Source of the DNA: JAGVVZ01 sp964373165
GTDB lineage: Archaea > Aenigmatarchaeota > Aenigmatarchaeia > CG10238-14
Length of the DNA stretch: 25,058 bases
Assembly: GCA_964373165.1 (NCBI GenBank)
Contig: CAYJTF010000010.1
Coordinates: 1-25,058 of the forward strand
Direction: 5' to 3'
Shown: positions 14,458-21,699 of the stretch, piece after piece
Layout: each line of letters starts with the position of its first letter
Position numbering within the stretch: the stretch's first letter is position 1
The notes under the pieces: model-generated
The model's input: only the letters and a program-made list of their open reading frames with translations
The model's database searches: none
Told to the model about the DNA's origin: nothing
Translations under genes and position numbers: made by a program

Positions 14458-15730
14458 ACTGAATTTATACATATTGCCTCAAGAAAAAAATAACTTAGAA
14501 AAAATTAATAATTTGATTGGCCTCAATGTACATGGACTAAAAAGAAAACATTACTCAGGTAAGATTTTAAAATTTACATTGTGTTCTGGCTTAAATATAA
14601 GGTTAATTCCATTTCAGAAAATAATTGATGGCAATACGTTAAAAGTAAAACAAGCTAGAAATTTTATCTTGGGGGATTTTATCTTATCCCCACTTAATTT
14701 AGATGTCAAAAAACCAGACTTGAATAAATTAAGAAATAGCCTCAAAGAAAAAACTAAATTCAATAGACTTGAATTAAATTTAGATCTAGGTTATTTATTT
14801 GGATTTATATTTGGGGATGGGTATATAGACAGAAAAGAAAATAGGATATATGTAACACAATCGTTAAAACACGAGAAATATTTAAGTAAATTTATGAATT
14901 GCTGGTATGAAATTGTGGGAAATAAATTGCATGAAAATAGAAAAAATCACATAAGAAAAATTGAAGGACGAATTATTGATTCGCCATATATAACATTATT
15001 CAGACGAAACAAGAGATTGATCAAATTATATGATGAATTAACAGGTAAATCTTTGGAAAACATAATTTTTCTTCCTAAAAATGTTTTAAGAGGATTTATT
15101 GCTGGTATTTTCGATTCTGATGGTTGTATTAGTATTAGAGGTAGTAATAACTACAAAGTTATCGAAGCAAAATTTATGATAAGTAATGAAATAGAAACTA
15201 ACTTGAATTTTATGTTAGCACTTAGGAGACTTGGCATATATTCTAAATTAGCTAATTCAAAAGATAGTATTCAAAGAATTTTAATACAAGGTAGAAATGA
15301 TATAAAAATCTTAAAAAATGTTATTAGTGGTATATCTGAAAAAATTAAAAGTATAGAAATACCAAATAGAAAAAAAGTAGTCCCTGCTAGAATTGATCGA
15401 TTACCTTCTTCCACAGTTTCTGAATTATGCGAGAGTATATTGAAGGATGCGAGTACAGAGCATATTAATGAATATTGTAAAATGAAACTTAACTGTTACA
15501 AAAATTCCAAATTTGTTCCTTACAGAGACTCTTTAAATAAAATATTCAAGATATTAATGCCGTTCTTGGGATATAAAACTAAACTAGATATTAGAAATTT
15601 ATTTAAACGGGATTCGTGTCTAGAAAAAATTGTAAGAATTAAAGAAGAAAATTATAAAGGGACTATCTATTATTTAAACGGTTCAAGAAACAAAAAAATT
15701 GATTTAGAAGCTTTATTCGTTTGTAATTAA
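14450..15730 (+). CDS. Free-standing intein-like LAGLIDADG homing endonuclease
   Basis: About 426-residue site-specific DNA endonuclease. The two LAGLIDADG helices are LGYLFGFIFGDGYI and LRGFIAGIFDSDGCI, about 100 residues apart, each with its catalytic Asp (D123 and D224 from this start). Before them, a region of about 45 residues (YSGKILKFTLCSGLNIRL ... QARNFILGDFILSP) reads like the Hint splicing fold of inteins (T-x-sG, TPxH-like site, GD.I..P). The N-terminal Cys/Ser and the block B Thr-His are missing, so splicing is not expected. The protein ends FVCN, a possible trace of an intein C-end. The start may be GTG 14450 or TTG 14435; both overlap the RHH stop. Resembles COG3780-type enzymes. 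Confidence 0.87.
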   Translation: MIKLNLYILPQEKNNLEKINNLIGLNVHGLKRKHYSGKILKFTLCSGLNIRLIPFQKIIDGNTLKVKQARNFILGDFILSPLNLDVKKPDLNKLRNSLKEKTKFNRLELNLDLGYLFGFIFGDGYIDRKENRIYVTQSLKHEKYLSKFMNCWYEIVGNKLHENRKNHIRKIEGRIIDSPYITLFRRNKRLIKLYDELTGKSLENIIFLPKNVLRGFIAGIFDSDGCISIRGSNNYKVIEAKFMISNEIETNLNFMLALRRLGIYSKLANSKDSIQRILIQGRNDIKILKNVISGISEKIKSIEIPNRKKVVPARIDRLPSSTVSELCESILKDASTEHINEYCKMKLNCYKNSKFVPYRDSLNKIFKILMPFLGYKTKLDIRNLFKRDSCLEKIVRIKEENYKGTIYYLNGSRNKKIDLEALFVCN

Positions 15731-15731
15731 G

Positions 15732-16526
15732 ATGGTAGATAAAATGTCGGAATTAAAAATATCTTACAGAGTCAAAGAACAAAAAATTGTCGGTATATTG
15801 CATGTACCTGATAAAAAAACAGGTTCTGGAATTATTTTAGCTCACGGCATCACTGTAAATAAAGATGAAGATGGGGTTTTCATAAATCTAGCTAGAGAAT
15901 TATCCAAAAATGGTTATACTGTATTAAGATTTGATTTCAGAGGTCATGGAGAAAGTGATCTAAAATCCAAAGACTTCACTATAACAACAGAATTAGAAGA
16001 TTTGGCAGCATCTGTTAATTTCATGAGAGATTCAAGTATAAGTAAAATTGGACTACTCGGAGCTAGTTTTGGTGGGGGGGTATCTTCAGTTTTTGTAGGC
16101 AAAAACCCAAATGCTGTTAATTGTCTGACATTATGGAATCCTTTGATAGATTACAATGAAATTTTTAATCCGCGGTTACCATGGGCTGTGAAAAATTTCA
16201 CTCTGGAAAATTTCAAACTCCTGCAAACTCAAGGTTATTTTGAGTTGGGAGAAAAAAGGTTCAGAGTAGGAAAAAAACTTTTTGAAGAAATGAAAAAAGT
16301 TCAGCCGTGGCAATATTTTGAAAAAATAGATTGTCCTACTTTAATCGCGCATGGAAATAAAGATTCTCATATTTCTTATCAAAATGCTTTAAGATACTCA
16401 TCATTACTAAAGGCTTTGAACAAATTTGAAACTATTGAAAACGCTGAGCATGGATTTCATAAACCGTGGGAACAAAAGAGGGCTATTGAATTAACAGTGA
16501 ATTGGTTCAATAGATGGCTAAAGTAA
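15732..16526 (+). CDS. Alpha/beta hydrolase, serine esterase-like
   Basis: 264-residue cytoplasmic hydrolase. The oxyanion-side motif is LAHGIT near 37-41. FDFRGHGES lies near 68-75. The nucleophile elbow is GASFGG with S112, and D211 (HGNKDSHIS) and H240 (AEHGFH) complete the triad. It resembles Fermentation-respiration-switch/acyl-ester hydrolase-like enzymes (COG1073 type); the substrate is unknown. An alternative ATG at 15744 has GGTAG upstream and would drop four residues. A seven-G run encodes the glycines after the nucleophile. It starts one base after the endonuclease stop and precedes a Nudix gene. Confidence 0.9.
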   Translation: MVDKMSELKISYRVKEQKIVGILHVPDKKTGSGIILAHGITVNKDEDGVFINLARELSKNGYTVLRFDFRGHGESDLKSKDFTITTELEDLAASVNFMRDSSISKIGLLGASFGGGVSSVFVGKNPNAVNCLTLWNPLIDYNEIFNPRLPWAVKNFTLENFKLLQTQGYFELGEKRFRVGKKLFEEMKKVQPWQYFEKIDCPTLIAHGNKDSHISYQNALRYSSLLKALNKFETIENAEHGFHKPWEQKRAIELTVNWFNRWLK

Positions 16527-16537
16527 AGTGACTGATA

Positions 16538-16930
16538 TTGAAAATTAAAATCGGCGCAATAATTCTAAAAAATAATAAGATTCTTGGCGTTAGGAAAAAG
16601 GACACTGATATTTATATAATGCCTGGTGGTGGTCCTGAAAAAAATGAAACACATGAACAAACTATTGAGGGAGAACTGAAAGAAGAACTTGGCGTTGAAT
16701 CAAAAGTTACAAATTTCTTTGGAACTTTTGTTGAAGATGCAATGTTCGAAAGAGGAAAAATAACTATGCACATTTATTTTGCAGATGTTATTGGGAAAAT
16801 AAAACCGCAGTCAGAAGTAGAAGATACTATATGGATAGGAAAGAACTATAAAAACAAAAATTTAAAATATGGTTCGATATTAGAGAAACGTGTTGTTTCA
16901 AAGTTAATTGAAACGGGTTTACTAAAATGA
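16538..16930 (+). CDS. Nudix hydrolase
   Basis: 130-residue Nudix-fold enzyme, which cleaves a nucleoside diphosphate linked to another group. The Nudix box runs from G-GPEKN-E through THEQTIE to GELKEELGV. The three metal-binding glutamates are kept, but the usual Arg of REUxEE is Gly. The substrate is unknown; MutT-like or ADP-ribose types are possible. The start is TTG at 16538, with GTGAC/T upstream, eleven bases after the hydrolase stop. The stop overlaps the Pop5 start (ATGA), so it feeds translation back into the superoperon. Confidence 0.88.
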   Translation: MKIKIGAIILKNNKILGVRKKDTDIYIMPGGGPEKNETHEQTIEGELKEELGVESKVTNFFGTFVEDAMFERGKITMHIYFADVIGKIKPQSEVEDTIWIGKNYKNKNLKYGSILEKRVVSKLIETGLLK

Positions 16931-17286
16931 ATAAAATGAAAACACTACCTCCATCTCTGAGAGATAGAAAAAGATACGTATCTTTCCAAATAATTTCTGA
17001 AGAGCCGATAGAATATTCTGATCTTGAATCTGGTATATGGAATACTATGCTAGATTTTTTAGGGGAATATGGTGTCTCTAAAACTTCTATGTGGCTAATG
17101 AAGGATAATTGGAATAACGATGATCAAAAAGGGATAATATCGTGTAATCATAAGTCAATAAAGGACATAGTTGCAACTCTGGGATTGGTTGATAGACTGG
17201 GAGATAACAGGATAACTTTCAAAATATTAAAAATATCCGGAACTATAAAAAGTTTGAAGAAAGGACAATTTCAAAATTATACATGA
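16927..17286 (+). CDS. rnp2: RNase P protein component 2 (Pop5/Rpp14)
   Basis: Partner of Rpp30 in archaeal RNase P; the two form a heterotetramer that supports RNA catalysis. The 119-residue protein has the family start LPPSLRDRKRYVSFQI. Then come ESGIWNTMLDFLGEYGVSKTSMWL and a later ISCNHKSIKDIVATLGLVD. The ATG overlaps the Nudix stop (ATGA); a second ATG at 16936 is possible. It leads the psmA-SBDS-exosome part of the superoperon, though psmA has its own promoter-like signal. Confidence 0.92.
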   Translation: MNKMKTLPPSLRDRKRYVSFQIISEEPIEYSDLESGIWNTMLDFLGEYGVSKTSMWLMKDNWNNDDQKGIISCNHKSIKDIVATLGLVDRLGDNRITFKILKISGTIKSLKKGQFQNYT

Positions 17287-17300
17287 CAGATCACACAAAC

Positions 17301-17309
17301 TTTATATAA
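17301..17309 (+). promoter_or_regulatory. Promoter-like TATA box before psmA
   Basis: TTTATATAA is a strong TATA match directly after the pop5 stop. A start near 17330 would give a leader of about 90 bases, unusually long for this compact genome. The leader contains the small upstream reading frame at 17375-17419. Confidence 0.5.
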
Positions 17310-17374
17310 ATGCTTTGGTAATAAAAATAGATACAAAAGAATAAAGTTTTATTGAAACCAAATCCATAATATTT

Positions 17375-17419
17375 ATGATAACAGAGGTGGTTGTTTTGAT
17401 AAAGAGTGGTGATATATAA
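17375..17419 (+). other. Possible leader peptide (uORF) overlapping psmA start
   Basis: ATG at 17375 opens a 14-codon frame (MITEVVVLIKSGDI) whose TAA overlaps the psmA ATG as TAATG. A strong GAGGTGG (17384-17390) lies inside it, five bases before an in-frame TTG (17396). psmA has its own GGTGAT before the ATG. It may couple psmA translation; it may also be chance. Confidence 0.3.
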
Positions 17420-18129
17420 TGCCGTCAGTATTACCTGAAACAATGGGATATGACCGTACAATAGCTGTCTTCAGTCCTGATGGTCGACTATTCCAAGTTG
17501 AATATGCAAAAGAAGCTGTAAAAAAAGGTACTACATCTTTAGGACTGGTCTTCAAAGGTGGAGTAATTTTAGCTACGGTCAAACAGGTAATGGATCTTGT
17601 TGTACCTGAAACGATAGAAAAGTTGTTTAAACTCGATGATCATTTAGGAACCGTAGCTGCTGGATTATTAGCAGACGCAAGAGTTTTAGTAAGTCAGTTA
17701 AGGGTCAAATCTCAAATACATAAAATAACATATGAAGAACCTATAGATGTGTGGTCACTATCAAAAACGTTAGGAGATAGGATGCAGTTTTCAACCCTTT
17801 ATGCTGGATTAAGACCCTTTGGTGTTTCGTTCTTGATAGGCGGTGTAGATTCTACCGGCTCACATCTAATAGAATCGGATCCTTCAGGCATGCTTTTTGA
17901 ATGGAGAGCGTATGCAATTGGAAGAGGATCCGCCTTTGCTAACAAACTCTTTAAAGAAAAATACAAAGGCGACATGGATGAAAAATCAGCATTGAAACTA
18001 ATAGTCGATGTCATAAGAAAATCTGAAAAGGTGAAAGATTTACCAAAATCTTTAGAAATAGCTATCATAAGAGAAAACAATAGGAAATTCCAAGTTTTAA
18101 CAGAAGAAGAAATTAAGAAATTATCGTGA
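17419..18129 (+). CDS. psmA: Proteasome alpha subunit
   Basis: Forms the outer rings of the 20S proteasome and gates entry to the chamber. The 236-residue protein shows the alpha signature YDRTIAVFSPDGRLFQVEYAKEAV near the start. GTTSLGLVFKGGVILATVKQ and a later IGGVDSTGSHLIESDPSG and AYAIGRGS also fit. As expected for alpha subunits there is no N-terminal catalytic threonine. The ATG is preceded by GGTGAT. The beta subunit is not in the window. Its place between Pop5 and SBDS is the standard archaeal superoperon order. Confidence 0.97.
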   Translation: MPSVLPETMGYDRTIAVFSPDGRLFQVEYAKEAVKKGTTSLGLVFKGGVILATVKQVMDLVVPETIEKLFKLDDHLGTVAAGLLADARVLVSQLRVKSQIHKITYEEPIDVWSLSKTLGDRMQFSTLYAGLRPFGVSFLIGGVDSTGSHLIESDPSGMLFEWRAYAIGRGSAFANKLFKEKYKGDMDEKSALKLIVDVIRKSEKVKDLPKSLEIAIIRENNRKFQVLTEEEIKKLS

Positions 18130-18136
18130 ATTTGTT

Positions 18137-18844
18137 ATGGTTAGTGTCGAAGATGCTGTTATTGCTAGGCTGAAGAAGGGTGGAATAAATTTTGAAATTT
18201 TAGTAGATTCTAATAAGGCGCTTGATTTCAAAAAGGGCATCAATTTTCCAATTGATGAGATCCTGGCAACCTCGGGAGTTTATAGAGATGCGCGAAAAGG
18301 GGACGTTATTTCTAATGACGAATTACAAAAAAATTTTGGCACAATTAATGTAATGGAAGTGTCCAAAAAAATCATATTGGAAGGCGAACTGCAATTCACG
18401 ACAGAACAAAGAAGGAAAATGACTGAGGAGAAAAAGAATAAGGTTGCTGATATGATAGCTAAACGTGCCATCAATCCTCAAACCAATACGCCACACCCAA
18501 CTAATAGAATACTAAATGCCATGGAACAAACAGGCACTAGAATCGATCCGTTTTTAGATGCGGAAGCCCAAATAGATGGAGTTATTAAAACTATAAAAAC
18601 ATTGCTTCCTATAAAACTTCAGAGAATAACATTCCAGATTACCGTTTCACCACAACATGCAGGAAAGGTATACTCCCTTCTAAACAGGGTGGTTGGAACA
18701 TTTGAAGAGAAATGGCTGAACGATGGATCCCTCCAAGCAGTATTAAATGTACCGGCTGGTATACAAATGGATATAATGAAAAGCGTTGGTGATGCAACGC
18801 ACGGCGAATTCAGATCGGAAATATTGAAAAAAGAAGATGTCTAA
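18137..18844 (+). CDS. SBDS ribosome maturation protein
   Basis: Archaeal homologue of the Shwachman-Bodian-Diamond protein (Sdo1), which acts with an EF-2-like GTPase to release aIF6 from new 50S subunits. The 235-residue protein has the N-terminal FYSH domain (VEDAVIARLKKGGINFEILVD, then LATSGVYRDARKGD). The helical linker has FTTEQRRKMTEEKK and IDPFLDAEAQID. A C-terminal ferredoxin-like domain with QHAGKVYSLLNRVVGTFEEKW follows. The start is seven bases after the psmA stop. The end overlaps Rrp4 by eight bases. Confidence 0.96.
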   Translation: MVSVEDAVIARLKKGGINFEILVDSNKALDFKKGINFPIDEILATSGVYRDARKGDVISNDELQKNFGTINVMEVSKKIILEGELQFTTEQRRKMTEEKKNKVADMIAKRAINPQTNTPHPTNRILNAMEQTGTRIDPFLDAEAQIDGVIKTIKTLLPIKLQRITFQITVSPQHAGKVYSLLNRVVGTFEEKWLNDGSLQAVLNVPAGIQMDIMKSVGDATHGEFRSEILKKEDV

Positions 18845-19508
18845 AATGGAAGATGAAAAGATACGTCAAATAGTAGTGCCTGGCGAAGAAATAAAAACTG
18901 GGAAGGACTTAAAATCGGGACACGGAACATACGAAGAAAATAATAAGATATATTCTAAATTTCTTGGTATACCACAAGAATTTGGTAGTTTTATTTCTGT
19001 AATACCCTTGTCCGGGCCTTATTTGCCGAAAGTTGGCGACAAAGTTATTGGAGTTGTGACAGATGTAGAGAAGGCAGGATGGATCGTTGATATAAAGTGC
19101 CCATGGCAAGCATTTTTGCCACTTTCTGAAGCAGTAGACGAATTCATCGATATAAAAAAGGTCAACTTAAACAGATATTTTGAGCCTGATGATATTATTT
19201 ATTCAGAAGTCATGGACACCAGGAGAGGAGACGTCCACTTAACCATGAGATCCCAAATGTCCAGAAAACTAAAAGAAGGTGTGATAGTCGAAATCACGCC
19301 TAGCAAAGTTCCCCGTTTGATCGGCAAAGACGGTAGCATGATTAATATGATTAAAGATAAAACAAAAACAATAATCAGAGTCGGACAAAACGGAATCGTG
19401 TGGGTCTCTGGGGAAGATGTTAACAAAGCAATAAAAGCAATCAAACTAATCGAAGAAAAGTCTCATATTTATGGTTTAACTAATGAAATTGAGAAATTAC
19501 TAAGTTGA
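18837..19508 (+). CDS. rrp4: Exosome RNA-binding cap protein Rrp4
   Basis: Caps the archaeal RNA exosome and feeds RNA into its channel. The 223-residue protein has an N-terminal domain (VVPGEEIKTGKDLKSGHGTY). The S1 domain is at about 60-140 (VGDKVIGVVTDVEKAGWIVDI). The KH domain carries the RLIGKDGSMI loop near 160-170. The start may be ATG 18837 (overlapping SBDS) or ATG 18846, three codons on. Rrp41 and Rrp42 follow directly, so all three exosome parts are made together. Confidence 0.96.
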   Translation: MSKMEDEKIRQIVVPGEEIKTGKDLKSGHGTYEENNKIYSKFLGIPQEFGSFISVIPLSGPYLPKVGDKVIGVVTDVEKAGWIVDIKCPWQAFLPLSEAVDEFIDIKKVNLNRYFEPDDIIYSEVMDTRRGDVHLTMRSQMSRKLKEGVIVEITPSKVPRLIGKDGSMINMIKDKTKTIIRVGQNGIVWVSGEDVNKAIKAIKLIEEKSHIYGLTNEIEKLLS

Positions 19509-19512
19509 TATT

Positions 19513-20229
19513 ATGGGTAAAAAATCAGATATCGTCTTAATTGAGAATGGAAAAAGATTGGATGGGAGAAAACCTCTCGAAATCAGAGATACCGAAATGA
19601 AGGTAGGCGTCATCCCAAATGCAAACGGCTCTTCATATGTTAGATTTGGAAAAACAATTGCCATTGCAGCCGTATATGGTCCAAAATTACTTTATCCTAA
19701 ACATTTACAAGAATCGGACAGAGGAATAATACAGTGCAGATATAATATGGCGCCATTTTCTGTTGATGAAAGGGTAAGACCTGGCTCCTCAAGAAGAGGT
19801 ACTGAAATCTCAAAGGTTATAAAATTAGCGTTTGAGCCCGTGGTATTTCTTGAAAATTATCCCAAAACTGGCATTGATATTTACGTAGAAATAATACAAG
19901 CAGATGGATCAACAAGAGTTACAAGCGTTAACGCAGCTTCACTGGCTTTAGCTGATGCAGGAATACCAATGAGAGATCTGGTAGTCGGTCTATCTGGAGG
20001 AAAGATAAGTGATACGATTATTTTAGACTTAGACGGGAAGGAGGATAATAATTCTGAAGCTGACGTGCCTGTTGCATTTATGCCAAATAAGAAAGAGATC
20101 ACATTATTACAAATGGATGGCCAACTAACTAGTGAAGAATTGAAAGATATAATAAAAAACGTTATGAAAAATGGAGAAATAGTTTATAAAAAACAGATAG
20201 AAACTTTGAAAAAAAGGTATGACGAGTGA
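19513..20229 (+). CDS. rrp41: Exosome catalytic subunit Rrp41
   Basis: RNase PH-like phosphorolytic subunit that degrades RNA 3' to 5'. The 238-residue protein has the family start NGKRLDGRKPLEIRDTEMKVGV, phosphate-binding RPGSSRRGTE near 89-98, and the acidic pair D178 and D184 in EDNNSEADVPVAFMP. These match the catalytic Asp positions of active archaeal Rrp41. The start is four bases after the Rrp4 stop, and the end meets Rrp42. Confidence 0.97.
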   Translation: MGKKSDIVLIENGKRLDGRKPLEIRDTEMKVGVIPNANGSSYVRFGKTIAIAAVYGPKLLYPKHLQESDRGIIQCRYNMAPFSVDERVRPGSSRRGTEISKVIKLAFEPVVFLENYPKTGIDIYVEIIQADGSTRVTSVNAASLALADAGIPMRDLVVGLSGGKISDTIILDLDGKEDNNSEADVPVAFMPNKKEITLLQMDGQLTSEELKDIIKNVMKNGEIVYKKQIETLKKRYDE

Positions 20230-20233
20230 TCAT

Positions 20234-20992
20234 ATGAGAACAAATTATATTTTCAAATTATTAGAAAAGGGAGAAAGAATTGACGGCAGAAAATTAGACG
20301 AATTCAGAGAAATTAAAGTCCAGCCTAATGCAATAGAAAGAGCAGAAGGATCTTCTAGAGTGGTCATGGGGAAAACTGATGTTATTGTAGGAATTAAATT
20401 AGAAATAGGCGTTCCGTTTCCTGATATGCCTAATATGGGAACCCTGAAAACTGGAGCGGAATTTTCTCCTATAGCACACAAAGATTTTGAACCAGGTCCA
20501 CCAAGTGAAGATGCGACCGAATTAGCTAGAGTAGTTGATAGAGGAATAAGAGAATCGGACTGCATCGAACTAGAAAAATTATGTATTACTGAAAAAGAAA
20601 AGGCTTGGGATGTTTATGTGGATGTCCATATCATAAATCATGACGGTAATTTAATTGATGCTTCTTCGCTGGCAGCAGTTTCTGCATTATTAAACGCCAG
20701 AATTCCTAAATTGGAAGATAAAACCGTAATAAGAACCGAATTCACGGGGAAACTGCCTGTTGTAAAAAAACCAGTAACAGTAACGATCGGAAAGGTTATG
20801 AATAACTTTCTTGTAGACTCTACAAAAGATGAGGAAGACATATTCGATTCAAGGCTAAGCGTTGCTACTATTGAAGATGGTAAAATATGCGCTATGCAGA
20901 AAAGTAATAAAGCTGGTTTGAAAGAAAGTGACGTGGAAGAAATGATAAAATTATCTACTAAAAAAGCTAAAGAATTAAGAAAATTGTTGTGA
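20234..20992 (+). CDS. rrp42: Exosome non-catalytic subunit Rrp42
   Basis: RNase PH-like partner that pairs with Rrp41 in the hexameric ring but lacks the catalytic acids. The 252-residue protein has GERIDGRKLDEFREIKVQPN, then EFSPIAHKDFEPGPPSEDATELARVVDRGIRESDCIELEKL, then VYVDVHIINHDGNLIDASSLAAVSALL. ATG 20234 is preferred because GAGTGATC lies just before it; ATG 20219 would overlap Rrp41 by eleven bases. In many archaea eL43 (L37Ae) follows; here eL39 does. Confidence 0.96.
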   Translation: MRTNYIFKLLEKGERIDGRKLDEFREIKVQPNAIERAEGSSRVVMGKTDVIVGIKLEIGVPFPDMPNMGTLKTGAEFSPIAHKDFEPGPPSEDATELARVVDRGIRESDCIELEKLCITEKEKAWDVYVDVHIINHDGNLIDASSLAAVSALLNARIPKLEDKTVIRTEFTGKLPVVKKPVTVTIGKVMNNFLVDSTKDEEDIFDSRLSVATIEDGKICAMQKSNKAGLKESDVEEMIKLSTKKAKELRKLL

Positions 20993-20996
20993 TTAC

Positions 20997-21161
20997 ATGG
21001 GTAGAAAAATGTTGAGTAGAAAACTCAGACAAATAAAGGCTGCTAAAGTCAGGCTTGCTCCACGATGGGTCGATATCAAAAAGTTTGGACCTAAAAGGGC
21101 AAGAAACAGAAGAGTAAGCGTCACAAGAAGAAGCTGGAAAAGAACTAAATTGGGATTATAA
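20997..21161 (+). CDS. rpl39e: Ribosomal protein eL39
   Basis: 54-residue, very basic protein. SRKLRQIKAAK, APRWVDIKK, RNRRVSVTRRSWKRTKL match the eL39 pattern (kkl.lak....r.vP.WV..KT......rRhWRR.kLk). eL39 lines the peptide exit tunnel of the large subunit. The start is four bases after the Rrp42 stop; an internal ATG at codon 5 is possible. It closes the superoperon before a hairpin. Confidence 0.92.
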   Translation: MGRKMLSRKLRQIKAAKVRLAPRWVDIKKFGPKRARNRRVSVTRRSWKRTKLGL

Positions 21162-21172
21162 ACCTTTCTAAA

Positions 21173-21190
21173 ATTTCTTTTACAAGAAAT
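21173..21190. terminator. Hairpin between convergent eL39 and pilin genes
   Basis: ATTTCTT (21173-21179) and AAGAAAT (21184-21190) form a perfect seven-pair stem with loop TTAC. It sits between the eL39 stop and the convergent pilin stop and may help end transcripts from both sides. There is no strong poly-T tract, so strength is uncertain. Confidence 0.45.
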
Positions 21191-21210
21191 AAACTGATAG
21201 TTCTCGAAAT

Positions 21211-21699
21211 TTAATCGTCACAAAGATTAGATAATGTTTCTTCTGCAAATATTGTGATCTGATTCTGGCAGTTCATAGATGCTCTTGTATAAGTTAAGAA
21301 TTCTGTATCAGTAAATCCATATATGGGATTGCTGCAATTAACTCTAAATAATGCAGTGGATCCAGGGGCAATTGTATCTGTAAAACTAGAAGTACAAATG
21401 TCTTGATTATTGTTCCTGAAAAGAAATGACGGCGAAACCAAGCTAATAGGACCTGTATTTGCAAGTGTGATAGTAACATTAACTGATCCGGTATCGGCCT
21501 CTACAGGATTAATGCAGACTACATCCACTATGTCCAGTGCGGCTTTAGTGCAATTAACTTGCAATGCGAAGCCTGTTCCCACTTGCGTCGTCTCTTCTCT
21601 TACAGTAGATGTCAGCCATCCACCGATGATTGCTGCAACTGCTAATGTAAATGCAATCAATAGAACTCCGGCGATTAACGGTGAAATACCTTTATTCAT
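21211..21699 (-). CDS. Archaeal type IV pilin (distal copy)
   Basis: 162-residue secreted pilin. It starts MNKGISPLIAGVLLIAFTLA: short basic leader, KG|I prepilin peptidase site, then a hydrophobic helix of about 20 residues for filament packing. The C-terminal part is a beta-rich, low-lysine domain with several Cys and the phrase NTGPIS...TDTIAPGS shared with its neighbour. I choose ATG 21699, which overlaps the stop of the other pilin as TGATG and is where DNA identity between the two begins; ATG 21705 is possible. The pair may form an adhesive pilus; the machinery is not in the window. Confidence 0.88.
   Translation of the reverse strand: MNKGISPLIAGVLLIAFTLAVAAIIGGWLTSTVREETTQVGTGFALQVNCTKAALDIVDVVCINPVEADTGSVNVTITLANTGPISLVSPSFLFRNNNQDICTSSFTDTIAPGSTALFRVNCSNPIYGFTDTEFLTYTRASMNCQNQITIFAEETLSNLCDD
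21530..21698. repeat. 169-bp perfect direct repeat, copy 1 (pilin 5' module)
   Basis: Every base equals 21973-22141, an offset of 443. The repeat covers the signal peptide, membrane helix and first about 56 codons of the distal pilin gene and starts at the second base of its start codon. Beyond it the two genes differ at most positions. Confidence 0.95.

Noticed and set aside
14435..14460. Sequencing frameshift breaking one RHH-endonuclease protein
   Set aside because: The RHH domain is complete and of normal length with its own stop, and a GTG start with overlap fits the coupling seen throughout the window; kept only as an alternative.
14450..15730. Active intein inserted in a host protein
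   Set aside because: The upstream frame is different and ends in a stop, no extein follows the C-terminal Asn, and the N-terminal Cys/Ser and block B His are missing.
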